Shown here: one piece after another, positions 62,782-64,000 of the stretch | How positions within the stretch are numbered: the first letter of the stretch is position 1 | Layout of the letters: each line of letters begins with the position of its first letter | Assembly: GCF_947501905.1 (NCBI RefSeq) | Contig: NZ_CANMXL010000002.1 | Location: forward strand, 310,001-374,000 | DNA: 64,000 nt | Direction of reading: 5' to 3' | Origin: an uncultured Winogradskyella sp. | Lineage (GTDB): Bacteria; Bacteroidota; Bacteroidia; Flavobacteriales; Flavobacteriaceae | Notes under the pieces: model-generated | The model's database searches: none | Told to the model about the DNA's origin: nothing | Seen by the model: only the letters and a program-made list of their open reading frames with translations | Made by a program: the position numbers and the translations under genes

Positions 62782-63744
62782 ATGTTTAACAAAATCGCTT
62801 TCTTATTATTATTTCTACTCCTTACTACTTGTAATAAAAAAAGAGATAGTAATGAAAAATTGCCTAGGACTAAAACTGTATCAAAAACGTCATTAGTAAT
62901 TCTTGGCACTTCTCAAGACGCAGGTTATCCTCAGATTGGATGTACAAAGTCTTGTTGTGTAGATAAATGGGATGATGTAAATTCAACTCTAGTTACTAGT
63001 ATCGGTATCATAGAGCCTAAAGAAAAGAAAACCTATCTTTTTGAAGCAACTCCAGATATTAAATTTCAAATTAAAAAGCTATCATCATATATAGATAATA
63101 ATAGTATACAATTACCAAATGGCATCTTCTTAACTCATGCTCATATAGGACATTACACTGGTTTAATGCAACTAGGTCGAGAAGCAATAAACGCTAAAAA
63201 CATTCAAGTTTTTTCAATGCCAAAAATGTTTGATTATTTGAGTTCTAATGGGCCTTGGAATCAATTAGTTGAATTAGGAAATATAGATTTAAAAGCAATT
63301 AGTAATAATACTGAAGTCTCTATAAATTCTAACTTAAAAATTACACCATTTATCGTACCACACAGAGGAGAATATACAGAGACTGTTGGTTATAAGATTA
63401 AAGGCCCAAATAAGACTGCTTTGTTTATTCCTGATATTGATAAATGGGAGAAGTGGCAGATTTCTATTGAAGACGAAATTAAAAAAGTTGACTATGCATT
63501 CCTGGACGCAACTTTCTATAAAAATGGTGAAGTAGGAAATAGAGATATGTCTGAGATACCACATCCTTTCGTTGAAGAAAGTTTTAAACGTCTTGAAAAC
63601 ATGAAATCAAATGATAAGTCTAAAGTATATTTTATACATTTTAACCATACAAATCCTCTTTTACAAAAAAATTCAAAGGCTCAAAAAGAAGTTATTAATT
63701 TAGGTTTTAATTTTGCCAAAGAAGGTTTAGTTTTTGAATTATAA
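62782..63744 (+). CDS. PqqB-like metallo-beta-lactamase-fold lipoprotein
   Basis: A 320-residue protein with a lipoprotein signal (LLLFLLLTTC). LVILGTSQDAGYPQIGC is the PqqB-type start, FLTHAHIGHYTGLMQLG carries the HxHxxH-like metal motif (His-Ala-His-Ile-Gly-His), and FIVPHRGEYTETVGYKI and HFNHTNPLL supply later ligands. The extra cysteines in CTKSCC may matter. PqqB normally acts in cytoplasmic PQQ synthesis, but no pqqA, C, D or E is nearby and this copy is exported. It is therefore a hydrolase of the same fold with unknown substrate. Confidence 0.85.
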   Translation: MFNKIAFLLLFLLLTTCNKKRDSNEKLPRTKTVSKTSLVILGTSQDAGYPQIGCTKSCCVDKWDDVNSTLVTSIGIIEPKEKKTYLFEATPDIKFQIKKLSSYIDNNSIQLPNGIFLTHAHIGHYTGLMQLGREAINAKNIQVFSMPKMFDYLSSNGPWNQLVELGNIDLKAISNNTEVSINSNLKITPFIVPHRGEYTETVGYKIKGPNKTALFIPDIDKWEKWQISIEDEIKKVDYAFLDATFYKNGEVGNRDMSEIPHPFVEESFKRLENMKSNDKSKVYFIHFNHTNPLLQKNSKAQKEVINLGFNFAKEGLVFEL

Positions 63745-63752
63745 CATAAATC

Positions 63753-64000
63753 ATGTCTCACATCCAACACCTATCAAAACACCTGAATGATGTCTTTTTT
63801 GGTGGTAATTGGACTGCGTCTAATGTAAAAGACACTATTACACCAATTACCCTAAAAGAAGCTTATCATAAAATCAGGGATTGTAACACCATTGCAGTTT
63901 TAGTATTTCATATTAATTATTATGTAGAAGGCATACTACCTATTTTTGAAGGCGGTGGACTAGAAATCCGAGATAAATACAGTTTTGATGCACCAGAGTT
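63753..64000 (+). CDS. DinB-like protein, cut by the window edge
   Basis: The frame is open from the ATG at 63753 to the window end (82 codons). The visible part, beginning MSHIQHLSKHLNDVFFGGNW with LKEAYHKI and NTIAVLVFHINYYVEGILPI, has the helical pattern and the early His of DinB-family four-helix proteins, which bind a metal and use various thiol or amine substrates. It starts 8 bases after the PqqB-like stop, so it is probably in the same transcript. The rest of the protein is not visible. Confidence 0.65.
   Translation, partial: MSHIQHLSKHLNDVFFGGNWTASNVKDTITPITLKEAYHKIRDCNTIAVLVFHINYYVEGILPIFEGGGLEIRDKYSFDAPE

Overview
The window looks like a chromosomal segment of a marine-type Flavobacteriaceae (Bacteroidota). 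It is AT-rich. Initiation sites lack Shine-Dalgarno sequences, and several starts sit just behind TTG...TAnnTTTG promoters. The gene content also fits: a long Bacteroidota-type SecA, BshC, DUF2795, DUF2911 and DUF922 proteins, SusD-era lipoproteins with Cys-Ser-Asp-Asp-Asp N-termini, and ECF sigma/anti-sigma units. I cannot name the genus from sequence alone.

Layout. 0-8.4 kb, minus strand: a surface-polysaccharide export locus (Wza-like and Wzc-like proteins, ABC permease and ATPase, rhamnosyltransferase-like enzyme, sugar aminotransferase, WbqC protein, truncated GNAT gene), with a good promoter in front of wza. 8.5-16.7 kb, plus strand: ABC-F protein, methyltransferase, LolD-type ATPase, cobalamin adenosyltransferase, DUF2795 protein and SecA. 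16.8-20.4 kb: an M23 peptidase and an ECF sigma / anti-sigma / repeat-rich exported protein unit. 20.6-26.2 kb: DUF2911 protein, MeaB, epimerase, GT2, PAP2 phosphatase, MATE exporter.

26.3-36.2 kb is the accessory part. Two separate cargo cassettes on the minus strand (A, 26271-29660; B, 33573-36239) are framed by the same pair of flanking sequences. Between them lie ordinary genes: an SGNH lipoprotein, two AraC regulators and an SDR. Cassette A holds a tight four-gene operon: SelD-like selenophosphate synthetase, NMN-adenylyltransferase-like protein, an unrecognised two-helix membrane protein and an ADP-ribose-type Nudix protein. I do not recognise this combination as a described system. Cassette B is a complete-looking retron: phosphoribosyltransferase-like effector, small winged-helix protein, structured msr-msd RNA and reverse transcriptase. 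Upstream of each cargo there is a shared promoter with a TACGTA-N4-TACGTA inverted repeat. The first and last bases of each cargo are complementary to each other but differ between cassettes, as in integron attC cassettes. This docking/expression arrangement is the most interesting signal in the window.

36.3-64 kb is mostly core: class C beta-lactamase-like hydrolase, a second ECF sigma / anti-sigma / exported protein unit, flavin oxidoreductase, MnmA, YwqK-like protein, fasciclin lipoprotein, GNAT, YidC, PyrG, a double-HTH AraC regulator followed by three small genes, DUF3820 and DUF922 proteins, a LysM/binding-protein fusion, GuaA, BshC, M14 and M16 metallopeptidases, a PqqB-like lipoprotein and the start of a DinB-like gene. 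All coordinates, alignments and stem counts were made by eye. Family names come from recognising motifs, not from a database search.
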